A DNA stretch of 64,000 bases from Pontibacillus halophilus JSM 076056 = DSM 19796 (GTDB lineage: Bacteria > Bacillota > Bacilli > Bacillales > BH030062): contig NZ_AULI01000005.1 in the NCBI RefSeq assembly GCF_000425205.1, positions 1-64,000 of the forward strand, read 5' to 3'. Below the pieces are notes generated by a model. It had not been told where the DNA came from and ran no database searches. It worked only from the letters and a program-made list of their open reading frames with translations. Shown here piece by piece: positions 42,230 through 52,168 of the stretch (position 1 is its first letter; every line of letters starts with the position of its first letter). A program made the position numbers and the translations under genes.

Positions 42230-42613
42230 ATGAATGATGTACTTGCCTATTTATTCGCAATCGTAATCACGATGCCAATCCCAACGACGCTCGTCGTCTT
42301 CTTTATTGCGCGGAAGTTCTACCGAAGAGGGAAGCCAGCGCTCCGATTCGCAATCAATACAACGGTGCTCGTTTATATACTTGCCGTTGAAGTCAGTTTG
42401 TTTGTCATATTTGAACGCTCTTATTTTTGGTATATCTTGTTGTTCCTTATCGTTCTATTAAGTATGTTTGTAATCCTTCAATGGAAATATAAGAAAGACA
42501 TCTATTTCATGAAAGCATGGAAAGGATTTTGGCGCTTAAGCTTCTTCTTATTTATGATGGCTTATGTTGGGTTAACTGTGTACGGAGTGACGGAACGAAT
42601 TCTTGCGTTATAA
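42230..42613 (+). CDS. DUF3397 membrane protein
   Basis: A 127-residue protein with four hydrophobic helices, ending FFLFMMAYVGLTVYGVTERILAL. It matches the DUF3397 family, typically found upstream of bshC in Bacillaceae. Function unknown. The AAAGGAGGGG ribosome binding site lies at the end of panE, so coexpression with panE is likely. Confidence 0.82.
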   Translation: MNDVLAYLFAIVITMPIPTTLVVFFIARKFYRRGKPALRFAINTTVLVYILAVEVSLFVIFERSYFWYILLFLIVLLSMFVILQWKYKKDIYFMKAWKGFWRLSFFLFMMAYVGLTVYGVTERILAL

Positions 42614-42697
42614 GCCGTTAAGGATGAAAATGAGCGGACTTTCCTATACAATACGATATGGAATACATAGATTTATTAAAGAAGGAGAAGGTCGTTC

Positions 42698-44323
42698 ATG
42701 CGGATCCAACCGATACAGTTAACATCACAGAATCGACTTGTGAAAGCATACCGAGAACAATCGGATCAAGTTATAGAGAAGTTTGATTATAATCCATGGA
42801 AACAAGAGACGTTTCAACAACGGATTAATGATATAAAGGAACAACATTATCAACGTGAGCAACTTGTAGCTCATTTAAGAGAAGTGAACGAGCGATGGGG
42901 GGCGCCTCAGTCAACCTTTAACTCTATTGAGGAGTTGAAGCGTGAAGATAGCGTTGTGGTTGTAGGTGGACAACAGGCAGGTTTACTTACAGGCCCGCTT
43001 TATACCATTCACAAGATTATCTCTATCCTAGATTTCGCTAAGAAAGAGACAAAAGCGTTGGGGGTTCCGGTGCTTCCTGTATTTTGGATAGCAGGGGAAG
43101 ACCATGATTATGATGAGATTAACCACATCTATCTGTCCCATCATCCTCGTATGAAGAAATTTAAAGTCTTACAGAAACAACTTCAGAAACTTTCTGTATC
43201 CGAAATGGAAATGGACCATGAAGCAATGAATCAGTGGGTAGAACGACTGTTTAGTCAGCTTGATGAAACGGCATATACGAAAGATTTAAAGAGCCAGATT
43301 CAAGACAAGCTCAGTCAATCACGTACGTTTGTAGACTTTTTCGCGCGAATTCTATTCGGTTTGTTTCAAGAAGAGGGGCTCATCTTACTTGATTCACACG
43401 ACCCTGGATTAAGGAAGCTAGAGACGCCTTACTTCGATAAGATGATTCAATCTCAGCCTGCTATTGCTGAAGGGGTAGAACGAGCGCTCCATCACACTGC
43501 GCAACAGGGATATCCAGTTAATCTTGATGCCACACATCAAGATGGACATCTATTCTATACGCATGAAGGAGAACGCGTTCTTTTAGTTAGGAATGAAGAT
43601 GGGCACTGGGAAGGTAAACAGGGCGAATGTCGATGTACAACCGAGGAGCTTCGTCGCATTGCGGAGGAATCTCCTCATCTCTTAAGCAACAATGTGGTTA
43701 CGCGTCCTCTCATGCAAGAATTTGTCTTGCCTACCCTGGCCTTTATAGCGGGTCCTGGTGAAGTGGCTTATTGGTCTGCGTTGAAGCCTGCCTTCCATGC
43801 AGTAGGTCTTCACATGCCACCCGTACTTCCAAGGATCTCGATTTCACTCCTTGATCGAAAGAGTGAGAAATGGTTGCATCGTCACCAGATTGCTCCAAGC
43901 ATGGCGATTAACGAAGGAGTTTCTCATTATAAGAGTCACTGGATTGCGATGCAAAGTTATCCACCGGTGGTTGAACTAGCAGATGAAGTCAAGCGTGCAG
44001 TAGAACGTGCACACCGTCCGTTGAAAGACAAAGCGCATGAGATCCGCGATGATATTGGCCAACTGGCTGAAAAGAACTTGTTCCATTTATTCCGTGACGT
44101 GGAGTTCCTTCAAGAGCGTATGGAGAAGGCGCTTGAAGAGCAACACTCACATGAGCTTCAGATTTTCGACGAGCTCGACCTAACATTGCATCCTGAAGGG
44201 GGACTTCAAGAGCGCATTTGGAATGTCCTTCCTTGGTTGAATAAATATGGATTTGAGCTACCATCTAAACTAAATGAACTCGAATACGATTGGGAATGTG
44301 AACATCACCTTATTTATGTGTAA
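42698..44323 (+). CDS. bshC: Bacillithiol synthase BshC
   Basis: A 541-residue enzyme (YllA) that adds cysteine to glucosaminyl-malate in the last step of bacillithiol synthesis. The nucleotide-binding part shows VVVGGQQAGLLTGPLYTIHKIIS (about 87-109) and FWIAGEDHDYDEINHIY (about 128-144), and a long coiled-coil segment lies near the C-terminus (about 425-500). Length matches the family (about 540). GAAGGAGAAGG precedes the ATG. A terminator separates it from mraZ. Confidence 0.96.
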   Translation: MRIQPIQLTSQNRLVKAYREQSDQVIEKFDYNPWKQETFQQRINDIKEQHYQREQLVAHLREVNERWGAPQSTFNSIEELKREDSVVVVGGQQAGLLTGPLYTIHKIISILDFAKKETKALGVPVLPVFWIAGEDHDYDEINHIYLSHHPRMKKFKVLQKQLQKLSVSEMEMDHEAMNQWVERLFSQLDETAYTKDLKSQIQDKLSQSRTFVDFFARILFGLFQEEGLILLDSHDPGLRKLETPYFDKMIQSQPAIAEGVERALHHTAQQGYPVNLDATHQDGHLFYTHEGERVLLVRNEDGHWEGKQGECRCTTEELRRIAEESPHLLSNNVVTRPLMQEFVLPTLAFIAGPGEVAYWSALKPAFHAVGLHMPPVLPRISISLLDRKSEKWLHRHQIAPSMAINEGVSHYKSHWIAMQSYPPVVELADEVKRAVERAHRPLKDKAHEIRDDIGQLAEKNLFHLFRDVEFLQERMEKALEEQHSHELQIFDELDLTLHPEGGLQERIWNVLPWLNKYGFELPSKLNELEYDWECEHHLIYV

Positions 44324-44368
44324 CCCCCCCCACAATCCCCCACCGTCGTCGAAGAGTATAAAAAGTTG

Positions 44369-44398
44369 AAATCCTGCTGATTTTCAGCAGGATTTTTT
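44369..44398 (+). terminator. Terminator of bshC
   Basis: A perfect 12-bp stem AAATCCTGCTGA / TCAGCAGGATTT, loop TTT, T6 run. Confidence 0.92.
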
Positions 44399-44425
44399 CG
44401 TTTGCAGAAGAATAAAGAAAATGAA

Positions 44426-44471
44426 GTGGTAGAAAGTGGGGGGATGTGGTACTCTAGAGGGAGAAAGTGGG
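44426..44471 (+). promoter_or_regulatory. MraZ operator: phased GTGG repeats before mraZ
   Basis: GTGGT (44426), GTGGG (44436) and GTGGT (44446) start exactly 10 bp apart. A further AAAGTGGGG starts GTGG at 44467, 14 bp before the mraZ ATG. MraZ is known to bind such tandem (A)AAGTG(G) repeats in its own promoter in other bacteria. An extended -10-like TGGTACTCT (44447-44455) lies inside the array, so binding would occlude the promoter. Confidence 0.75.
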
Positions 44472-44480
44472 GCGTTCTAT

Positions 44481-44912
44481 ATGTTCATGGGAGAATATCA
44501 ACATAATATAGACGCAAAGGGACGAATTATCGTACCTTCTAAATTTCGTGAAGGTCTTGGAGAGACATTTGTGTTAACCCGAGGGCTTGACCGTTGTTTA
44601 TTTGCGTATCCTATGAATGAATGGAAAGTCCTAGAGGAGAAACTAAAGAAACTCCCACTAACCAAAAAGGATGCCCGAGCCTTTACACGGTTCTTCTTCT
44701 CAGGAGCTGTTGAATGTGAAATTGATAAGCAAGGGCGCATCAATATTCCCAGTCCACTTCGCGCTTATAGCGTTCTAGAGAAAGAATGCGTTGTAATCGG
44801 CGTTTCGAATCGCATCGAATTTTGGGCGAAAGAAGAATGGGAAGACTACTTCCAAGACTCAGAAGAATCCTTCTCGGAAATTGCTGAGAATATGTTGGAT
44901 TTCGATATTTAG
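44481..44912 (+). CDS. mraZ: Transcriptional regulator MraZ
   Basis: A 143-residue protein with two AbrB-like (SpoVT/MraZ) DNA-binding repeats: [24 protein letters not shown] in the first and [18 protein letters not shown] in the second, each with the DxxGR motif. Same length as B. subtilis MraZ. It represses its own dcw operon in several bacteria by binding phased repeats, which are visible at 44426-44471. First gene of the cluster. Confidence 0.97.
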   Translation: MFMGEYQHNIDAKGRIIVPSKFREGLGETFVLTRGLDRCLFAYPMNEWKVLEEKLKKLPLTKKDARAFTRFFFSGAVECEIDKQGRINIPSPLRAYSVLEKECVVIGVSNRIEFWAKEEWEDYFQDSEESFSEIAENMLDFDI

Positions 44913-44964
44913 TCCTTTGACACCATAGAGGCACGAGCATATAAAGATAGAAACGGGTGAGACA

Positions 44965-45924
44965 ATGTTTGAACATATAACTGTACTTAAAAACGAAACT
45001 GTAGATTTATTAAATGTGAAGCCAGACGGCATCTATGTGGATTGCACGTTAGGTGGAGGCGGTCACTCAGAACTGATCGTCAAACAATTAAGCCAAGAGG
45101 GAAGACTGATTGCTTTCGACCAGGACACGACAGCACTCAATCATGCCAAAGAGAGGTTGAAAGATTACAGCGATCGTACCCTCTTCATCCACTCGAACTT
45201 TAAGCACCTCGAAGAAGAGTTGGAAGAACGCGGGATTACGTCAATTGATGGCTTTGTATTTGACCTTGGAGTGTCATCGCCGCAACTAGATGAGGAAGAG
45301 CGTGGCTTTAGTTATCACCAAGATGCCAAGCTTGATATGCGCATGAATCAAGAACAACGTTTAAGTGCGTATGAAGTCGTGAATGAATGGGAATATGGGG
45401 AACTCGTGCGTATTTTCTTTAAATACGGGGAAGAGAAGTTCTCAAAGCAAATTGCCAGAGGAATTGAAAAAAAACGGGAAGATTCTCCTATCCAAACTAC
45501 AACTGAACTCGTCGAAATAATTAAAGATGCCATTCCTGCACCAGCAAGACGTAAGGGTGGTCATCCGGCTAAACGAATCTTCCAGGCAATACGGATTGCT
45601 GTGAACGATGAATTGAATGTCTTCGAGGATGCTCTTTATCAAGCAGGTCGACTTGTAAACGAGAATGGGCGAATCGCTGTCATTACTTTCCACTCTCTAG
45701 AAGACCGCATTTGCAAGCAAACATTTAAACAATGGAGTTCCAATCCTCCGTTACCAAAGAATATTCCGGTTATCCCAGAAGAGCACAAGCCGCCGTTCCA
45801 AATGGTCACACGGAAGCCCGTTAGCCCAAGCGAAGAAGAATTGGAACACAACCGTCGTGCAAGATCCTCAAAATTACGTGTAGTAGAGAAAGTAAAACCT
45901 TGGAGTGAAACTTTTAACAGATAA
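44965..45924 (+). CDS. rsmH: 16S rRNA (cytosine1402-N4)-methyltransferase RsmH
   Basis: A 319-residue SAM-dependent enzyme (MraW) that methylates C1402 in the ribosomal P site. [20 protein letters not shown] is the SAM-binding loop, [19 protein letters not shown] the inserted signature, and [15 protein letters not shown] the C-terminal catalytic motif. It follows mraZ by 52 bp. Confidence 0.97.
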   Translation: MFEHITVLKNETVDLLNVKPDGIYVDCTLGGGGHSELIVKQLSQEGRLIAFDQDTTALNHAKERLKDYSDRTLFIHSNFKHLEEELEERGITSIDGFVFDLGVSSPQLDEEERGFSYHQDAKLDMRMNQEQRLSAYEVVNEWEYGELVRIFFKYGEEKFSKQIARGIEKKREDSPIQTTTELVEIIKDAIPAPARRKGGHPAKRIFQAIRIAVNDELNVFEDALYQAGRLVNENGRIAVITFHSLEDRICKQTFKQWSSNPPLPKNIPVIPEEHKPPFQMVTRKPVSPSEEELEHNRRARSSKLRVVEKVKPWSETFNR

Positions 45925-45942
45925 AGAAAGGTGGATGCGAGA

Positions 45943-46317
45943 ATGAGTGCTGAAAAGGCCCGCAAATTAGAGAAACGGGAACTCCAACAACAAGCACAGA
46001 AAAGGCAAGTTCAAGTTCAAGTTAAGAAGCAACCATGGATTACAAAGAAGGAGAAAGTGTTATATTCTCTTGTATGTTCTGTTGTCATTGCGTGTTCAAC
46101 TTACGTCGTGTCGTACGCTTCAACAATGGACTCACTGAACCGAGATATTCAATCCATCCAGAAAGACATTAGCCAGCAACAGGTTCAAAACGAAAACCTT
46201 GAGTACAAGGTGAAAGAATTAAGTAACCCAGATCGCATCTTACGTATTGCAGAAGAGAATGGATTGGAGATTCAGAAATCTGAAGTGAAACAAGCGAATT
46301 CTCTATCAGAGGAGTAA
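45943..46317 (+). CDS. ftsL: Cell division protein FtsL
   Basis: A 124-residue bitopic protein. A basic cytoplasmic tail (ARKLEKRELQQQAQKRQ..., about 1-35) is followed by one transmembrane helix (about 38-56, YSLVCSVVIACSTYVVSYA) and an extracytoplasmic coiled coil (about 62-110, DIQSIQKDISQQQVQNENLEYKV with heptads). It interacts with DivIC and DivIB/PBP2B at the septum. ATG 45943 follows GGTGG by 8 nt. Sixteen bp before pbpB. Confidence 0.93.
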   Translation: MSAEKARKLEKRELQQQAQKRQVQVQVKKQPWITKKEKVLYSLVCSVVIACSTYVVSYASTMDSLNRDIQSIQKDISQQQVQNENLEYKVKELSNPDRILRIAEENGLEIQKSEVKQANSLSEE

Positions 46318-46333
46318 TGAATAGGGGGTCACT

Positions 46334-48565
46334 ATGGCAGCAAGAAAGAGTAAGTCAACACACCGAGTGGCTAAGTTGCTCATGTTCTTCTTCACCATTG
46401 TGTTCACCGTACTCTTCGGACGTTTCGTATACATACAAGCGACGGGACAAATACAAGGTGTCGACTTAGAACAATGGGCAAAGAAGAAGCGGACATCCAG
46501 CTACACCTTAAGTGCAGAGCGGGGAAATATTATGGACAGGAATGGGATGACCCTTGCATACGATCGTCCAACCTATACCGTACAGGCAATTATTGATGAG
46601 ACGTATTCAAAGGATGTCCCTTCCAACAGAGACCCATTGCACGTAGATGATATAGATAAGACAGCACAAGCGCTTGCGCCAATCTTGGGAATGGAAGAAA
46701 GCGAGATTCATGCCCGTCTTGAGAAAGAAGGTCCATTCCAAGTTGAATTTGGCTCTAAAGGAACGAATCTTTCTCAAGATCAGAAAGACAAGATTGAGGA
46801 GCTTGAACTTCCTGGAATCATTTTCTCAGAAGAACCAACGCGCTTTTACCCAAATGGAACATTTGCTTCCCATATCCTTGGGTTTACACAAGCGGATGAA
46901 ACCGGTGAACTTACCGGGGCAATGGGGATTGAAGAACAGAAGGAAGAACTCCTTAAGGGAGAAGATGGGGCTATCTCCTATGAACGAGACAAGTATAATG
47001 ATAAGCTCCTTGACCCAAATGAAGTGATCAAGGAACCTGATGATGGTTCAAACGTATATTTAACGATTGACCAAAAGGTTCAAACTTTCCTTGAGGATGC
47101 GATGTCGAAGGTGAACGAACAGTACCAGCCTAAAAGCATGACGGCTGTTGTAATGGATCCAAAGACAGGGGAGATTCTTGCATTAAGCAATCGACCAAGC
47201 TTTAATCCAAATTTGCGATCCAATATTCAAAATTGGTATAACGATGTCATCGCAAGACCCTTTGAACCTGGATCTACGATGAAGATCTTCACATTTGCGT
47301 CTGCGATTGATGCTGGCGTATACAACGGAGAAGCGAGCTTTCAATCTGGAAGCTATCAACCAGATGGTTCTTCAGACGACATTCATGACCATAATAATGG
47401 TGAGGGTTGGGGGGCAATTCCTTATGATGAAGGTTTTGCACGCTCATCAAACGTTGCAGCAGGCAAGGTTGCGTATGAAATGCTTGGGCCTGAATTGTAT
47501 CGAGAATACCTAGAGAAATTTAACCTCACTAAAGAAACGGGCATTGATCTCCCTGGGGAAGCATCTGGTCGACTTGTCTATGACACCCCGCTTGACGTAA
47601 TTACAACGTCCTTTGGCCAAGCCACAACGGTAACGCCTATTCAACAGTTGATGGCGGCAAGTGCCGTGGCGAACGATGGCAAGATGATGAAGCCTTATGT
47701 CATTTCAGAAGTAATCGACCCTGACACAGGGGACACACTTGAGGAGAAGAAATCTGAAGTGGCAGGAGAACCCATTTCAAGTGATGCCGCCAAACAAACC
47801 AGACAGCTAATGGAGAAAGTTGTCCATAGTGAAGAAGGTACAGGTAAAGTTTACGCATTGAACGATTACACAGTTGCTGGGAAGACCGGAACCGCACAAA
47901 TTGTCGATCCAGAGACGAGGAGATATATGACCGGTAAAGGCAATCATATCTTTAGCTTTCTTGGTATGGCGCCAGCGGACGACCCTGAGTTAATGATGTA
48001 TGTCTCTGTGGAGCAGCCGGAGCTTGAACCTACGGAAGTTGGAAATGAGCCTTCTTCCCACATATTCAAAACCGTAATGGAGAATAGTCTTCACTATTTG
48101 GACATACAACCAGATAAATCGAATGTAGTGAAGAAGATGAAGCAGGTTGACCTAACTGATGTAACAGAAATGTCTGTGACAAAAGCGAAGAAAGAGTTGT
48201 CTCAAGCAGGTCTTGAACCCTTTGTTCTTGGTTCCGGAGGGGAAGTGACAGAAATGCTTCCTATGCCGAACCAGTCTTTATTAGAAGGGGAGCGGGTATT
48301 CCTTAAAACAAATGGAACCATCCGAATGCCTGACTTGACTGGCTGGTCCCTTCGTGAAGTGTTGAATTTCGGTAAACTTTCAGGTTTGAAAGTGAACTAT
48401 ATCGGCAATGGATTTGTATACGACCAAGGGATACAACCAGATGCCAAGATCACAGAAGATACGTATCTGACCGTTGACTTGAAACCACCGAATGAACAAG
48501 CACCAAAAGATGAGGACGGTCAGACTGAAGAGGACGAAGAAGAAACAATAGAAAATGAAGAGTAA
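46334..48565 (+). CDS. pbpB: Penicillin-binding protein 2B, septal transpeptidase
   Basis: A 743-residue class B PBP. N-terminal transmembrane helix (about 15-35), dimerisation domain with AERGNIMDRNG, transpeptidase domain with S-x-x-K STMK (Ser314), SSN and KTGTA motifs, then two PASTA repeats (about 600-715) and an acidic tail. It crosslinks septal peptidoglycan and works with FtsW. It lies between ftsL and spoVD as in B. subtilis. GGGGGTC is the weak ribosome binding site. Confidence 0.96.
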   Translation: MAARKSKSTHRVAKLLMFFFTIVFTVLFGRFVYIQATGQIQGVDLEQWAKKKRTSSYTLSAERGNIMDRNGMTLAYDRPTYTVQAIIDETYSKDVPSNRDPLHVDDIDKTAQALAPILGMEESEIHARLEKEGPFQVEFGSKGTNLSQDQKDKIEELELPGIIFSEEPTRFYPNGTFASHILGFTQADETGELTGAMGIEEQKEELLKGEDGAISYERDKYNDKLLDPNEVIKEPDDGSNVYLTIDQKVQTFLEDAMSKVNEQYQPKSMTAVVMDPKTGEILALSNRPSFNPNLRSNIQNWYNDVIARPFEPGSTMKIFTFASAIDAGVYNGEASFQSGSYQPDGSSDDIHDHNNGEGWGAIPYDEGFARSSNVAAGKVAYEMLGPELYREYLEKFNLTKETGIDLPGEASGRLVYDTPLDVITTSFGQATTVTPIQQLMAASAVANDGKMMKPYVISEVIDPDTGDTLEEKKSEVAGEPISSDAAKQTRQLMEKVVHSEEGTGKVYALNDYTVAGKTGTAQIVDPETRRYMTGKGNHIFSFLGMAPADDPELMMYVSVEQPELEPTEVGNEPSSHIFKTVMENSLHYLDIQPDKSNVVKKMKQVDLTDVTEMSVTKAKKELSQAGLEPFVLGSGGEVTEMLPMPNQSLLEGERVFLKTNGTIRMPDLTGWSLREVLNFGKLSGLKVNYIGNGFVYDQGIQPDAKITEDTYLTVDLKPPNEQAPKDEDGQTEEDEEETIENEE

Positions 48566-48578
48566 CGACAAGCAGTGT

Positions 48579-48606
48579 TCTAATCGTTTGGTACAAGTCA
48601 TACATT
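48579..48606 (+). promoter_or_regulatory. Candidate sigma-E promoter of spoVD
   Basis: TCTAATC (48579-48585), 13-nt spacer, CATACATT (48599-48606). The -10 is full consensus, the -35 partial. It lies 36 bp before spoVD, a sigma-E gene in B. subtilis. Confidence 0.68.
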
Positions 48607-48642
48607 GATACAAGCTTATCATGGAGAAAAAGGGGTTGGACC

Positions 48643-50607
48643 ATGAAACGTGTATCAAATGTGACCTTGCGTAAACGGTTAGTCACTGTTTTTCTTTTGG
48701 CCATGGTTGTCTTCCTCGTAATTGACTCGAGGCTTGGGTATGTGCAGTTTATCATTGGAGATACATTGATGGAGCGGGCGAAGGAATCGTGGAGTCGCGA
48801 CATCCCGTTTGAACCTGAACGAGGGGACATCACAGACCGTAATGGTGTAGTACTTGCTGAAAATGTTTCGGCACCATCAGTGATGGTCGTGCCAAGACAG
48901 ATTAAAAACCCACAACAGACTGCGGAACAGCTTGCAGCGGTCTTAGACATGGATGTCGAGAAAGCATACACATACGTTACAAAGAACAAGTCTATTGAGC
49001 GTCTTCATCCAGAAGGCCGTAAAATCTCCGAAGAACAGGCTGATGAAATTCGAACGTTGAATATGCCTGGCGTGTACATTGCCGAAGATTCAAAACGGCA
49101 TTATCCGAAAGAAGAGTATTTATCCCATGTTCTAGGCTTTAGTGGCATTGATAACCAAGGATTGATGGGCTTGGAGTTATTCTATGACGAGCAATTGAGC
49201 GGGGAGAAAGGGCACTTGTCGTTCTTCTCAGATGCAAAGGGGAGACGACTTCCTGACATAGCGGATGTCTATGAAGCTCCAAAGGATGGGTATGACTTAG
49301 CCCTTACAGTTGACGACCGCTTGCAGACCATAGTGGAGAGAGAGTTGGACTTGGCTGAAGCAAAGTACGAGCCCGATGGAGCAGTTGCCATAGCGATGGA
49401 CCCTGATACGGGAGAAATCTTGGCGATGTCGAGTCGACCAACGTTCAACCCGGAGAACTATCAAGAAGTTTCTCAGGAAGTGTACAACCGAAATTTGCCC
49501 ATTTGGAGTACGTATGAACCTGGTTCTACGTTTAAGATCATCACGCTTGCCGCCGCATTAGAAGAAAACCTTGTGGATCTTGAGAATGATTCATTTTACG
49601 ACGGTGGTTCTACGAAAGTTGGAGGAGCGACACTTCGTTGTTGGAAACGAGGAGGCCATGGAAGCCAATCATTCCTAGAAGTTGTACAAAACTCCTGTAA
49701 CCCAGGATTTGTGGAGCTTGGAGAACGACTTGGGAAAGAAGATTTGTTCTCGTACATTAAGGATTTCGGATTTGGATCAAAGACAGGTATCGACCTTCAA
49801 GGCGAAGGGTCTGGGATCTTATTCTCTGAAGATCGTGTTGGTCCTGTTGAGCTAGCGACAACAGCCTTTGGTCAAGGTGTATCAGTGACTCCCATCCAAC
49901 AAGTAACAGCCGTCGCTGCTGCTGTTAATGGGGGCTATTTATACGAGCCTTACATTGCGAAGTCTTGGACAGACCCAGCAACTGGTGAGGTCGTCCAAGA
50001 GACGGAGCCGACTATGAAGAAGCAGGTGATCTCAGAAGATACTTCAAAGGAAATTCGCCTTGCTCTTGAGAGTGTCGTCGCAAAAGGTACTGGTAGAGGG
50101 GCGTTTGCTGATGGCTACCGCGTTGGAGGTAAGACAGGTACCGCTCAAAAAGTAGGAGCGGACGGACGTTACATGGAGAACAACCACGTTGTCTCATTTA
50201 TTGGATTCGCACCTGCAGATGACCCTGAAATAGTTGTTTATGTAGCAATCGACAATCCGAAGAACACCGTTCAGTTCGGTGGAGTTGTTGCTGCTCCTAT
50301 TGTAGGGAATATCATGGAAGATGGCCTTCGAGCGTTAGGCGTTAAGAAGCGAACGGATGGTCTAGAGAAAGAATATCAATGGCCAGATGCTCCAATTATT
50401 GAACTTCCTGATTTGGTCGGCCTAAAAACGAAGGAATTGAATAACTATTTAATCAACGTATCTGTAGAAACGAGTGGCACGGGACCATACATTGTCGGTC
50501 AAGCGCCGAAAGCAGGTACGAAAATTGAGGAAGGCTCTACCATTCGACTCTATTTATCAGACTCTCCTGATGACAAAGCACTAGATGAAAAAGACGACGA
50601 ATCATAA
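48643..50607 (+). CDS. spoVD: SpoVD, sporulation-specific class B PBP
   Basis: A 654-residue transpeptidase. Transmembrane helix (about 12-32), AERGDITDRNGVVLAEN-type start of the dimerisation domain, S-x-x-K Ser295 in STFK, then SCN (NSCNPGF) and KTGTA. The C-terminal PASTA domain (about 585-640) carries LPDLVGL. SpoVD crosslinks the spore cortex together with SpoVE. The paired cysteines around the CWKRGG and NSCNPG regions are redox-relevant in B. subtilis SpoVD (StoA/ResA-type control). Start ATG 48643 after GGGG. Confidence 0.95.
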   Translation: MKRVSNVTLRKRLVTVFLLAMVVFLVIDSRLGYVQFIIGDTLMERAKESWSRDIPFEPERGDITDRNGVVLAENVSAPSVMVVPRQIKNPQQTAEQLAAVLDMDVEKAYTYVTKNKSIERLHPEGRKISEEQADEIRTLNMPGVYIAEDSKRHYPKEEYLSHVLGFSGIDNQGLMGLELFYDEQLSGEKGHLSFFSDAKGRRLPDIADVYEAPKDGYDLALTVDDRLQTIVERELDLAEAKYEPDGAVAIAMDPDTGEILAMSSRPTFNPENYQEVSQEVYNRNLPIWSTYEPGSTFKIITLAAALEENLVDLENDSFYDGGSTKVGGATLRCWKRGGHGSQSFLEVVQNSCNPGFVELGERLGKEDLFSYIKDFGFGSKTGIDLQGEGSGILFSEDRVGPVELATTAFGQGVSVTPIQQVTAVAAAVNGGYLYEPYIAKSWTDPATGEVVQETEPTMKKQVISEDTSKEIRLALESVVAKGTGRGAFADGYRVGGKTGTAQKVGADGRYMENNHVVSFIGFAPADDPEIVVYVAIDNPKNTVQFGGVVAAPIVGNIMEDGLRALGVKKRTDGLEKEYQWPDAPIIELPDLVGLKTKELNNYLINVSVETSGTGPYIVGQAPKAGTKIEEGSTIRLYLSDSPDDKALDEKDDES

Positions 50608-50686
50608 AAGTTAGAATCGCACGAATCACAACACTTTGCTATAATAGGGAACGTATATGAAATCAAACATAAGGAGCCTGAATTGT

Positions 50687-52153
50687 ATGAAACTAGTCGA
50701 CTTAATGGCGACTCTCCAAGTATATGAATTAACAAAACCAATCCAACATATAAACATAACAGGGATCGAGATGGACTCTCGCGCTGTAGAAGAAAACAAC
50801 TTATTTATTTGCATTGATGGCTTTACCGTAGATGGACATAATTTCGCTGAACAAGCAGTACAAAAAGGGGCCTGTGCGATTCTTGCAGAAAGGCCTCTTG
50901 ATGTTTCTGTTCCTGTCATGCTTGTGAAAGACACAAAAAAAGCTATGGCTGTATTGGCGAATACATACTATAACCAGCCAACGCAATCCCTCCGCTTATT
51001 CGGAGTGACAGGAACGAACGGAAAAACGTCCGTCACCTACCTATTAGAGTCTATTTACAAAACTCATGAAGAGAAGACAGGACTCATCGGAACGATTCAA
51101 ATGAAAATCGGAGATGAGACGCGTGAAGTGAAAAACACGACGCCTGATGCTCTCGCATTACAACGTTTCTTTAAAGAGATGGTGGATGAAGGTGTTCAGA
51201 CAGCCTTTATGGAGGTATCCTCTCACGCGTTAAGCATGGGCAGAACATTCGGTTGCGACTACGACATCGCTATTTATACGAACCTATCTCAAGATCATTT
51301 GGATTACCATGACACAATGGAAGACTACTTAAAGGCAAAGACTTTACTCTTCACAGGTCTTGGGAACCAATACACGACAGGAAGACCGAAATTCGGTATT
51401 GTAAATGCGGACGATCACTATCATGAGGCGTTCATGAACGCTACCGCTCAACAGGTCGTCACGTACGGAATTGACTCCGATGCTGATGTGACGGCTACGA
51501 ACATTGAATTAAGTGCTAAAGGAACATCGTTTGTGTTACGAACTCCACAAGGTAGTGTAGACATTGAAAGTTCACTTATTGGAAAGTTCAGTGTTTACAA
51601 TATGTTAGCAGCAGCAACCGGAGCGTGGATGGCTGGAGTACCTCTTGCGACCATTCAACAAGCTTTTCATACCACTGAAGGAATTCGGGGTCGTTTCGAA
51701 CCTGTATTGGCAGGCCAAGAGTATGGAGTGATTGTAGACTACGCACACACGCCTGACTCATTAGAGAATGTTCTTACAACCGTGAAGAATTTCGCGGAGG
51801 GGAATGTGTATGTGGTGGTCGGTTGTGGGGGAGACCGTGATCGAACGAAACGCCCACTAATGGCCAAAGTAGCAGTAGAGTATGCGGACGTTGCAATATT
51901 TACTTCTGACAATCCTCGTACAGAACAACCAGCAGCCATTCTTCAAGATATGGAAGAGGGAGTAGATGTTGGTTCTTATAAGACAATTGAGGACCGACGA
52001 GAAGCAATTGGGTATGCGATTCAGCATGCGTCTAAAGATGATGTTGTGCTCATAGCAGGCAAAGGGCACGAGACGTATCAAATCGTAGGTGAAGAAGTGA
52101 AGCATTTTGATGATGTTGAAGTAGCAAGAGAACACATTCTTGCCAACAAATAA
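50687..52153 (+). CDS. murE: UDP-MurNAc-tripeptide synthetase MurE
   Basis: A 488-residue Mur ligase. N-terminal substrate domain (MDSRAVEENNLFICIDGFTVDG), ATP-binding GVTGTNGKTSVTYLLE (about 107-122), the HTPDSLENVL linker segment, and DNPRTEQPAAI near residue 410. The D-N-P-R element marks meso-diaminopimelate-adding enzymes, so DAP-type peptidoglycan is expected. ATG 50687 follows AAGGAG by 10 nt; the ATG at 50657 has no ribosome binding site. Confidence 0.96.
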   Translation: MKLVDLMATLQVYELTKPIQHINITGIEMDSRAVEENNLFICIDGFTVDGHNFAEQAVQKGACAILAERPLDVSVPVMLVKDTKKAMAVLANTYYNQPTQSLRLFGVTGTNGKTSVTYLLESIYKTHEEKTGLIGTIQMKIGDETREVKNTTPDALALQRFFKEMVDEGVQTAFMEVSSHALSMGRTFGCDYDIAIYTNLSQDHLDYHDTMEDYLKAKTLLFTGLGNQYTTGRPKFGIVNADDHYHEAFMNATAQQVVTYGIDSDADVTATNIELSAKGTSFVLRTPQGSVDIESSLIGKFSVYNMLAAATGAWMAGVPLATIQQAFHTTEGIRGRFEPVLAGQEYGVIVDYAHTPDSLENVLTTVKNFAEGNVYVVVGCGGDRDRTKRPLMAKVAVEYADVAIFTSDNPRTEQPAAILQDMEEGVDVGSYKTIEDRREAIGYAIQHASKDDVVLIAGKGHETYQIVGEEVKHFDDVEVAREHILANK

Positions 52154-52168
52154 AGGAGTTTAAGATTC

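Noticed and set aside
44324-44342. C-rich run after bshC
   Set aside because: A C8 run and a C5 run with no repeat structure; the nearby bshC terminator explains the region.
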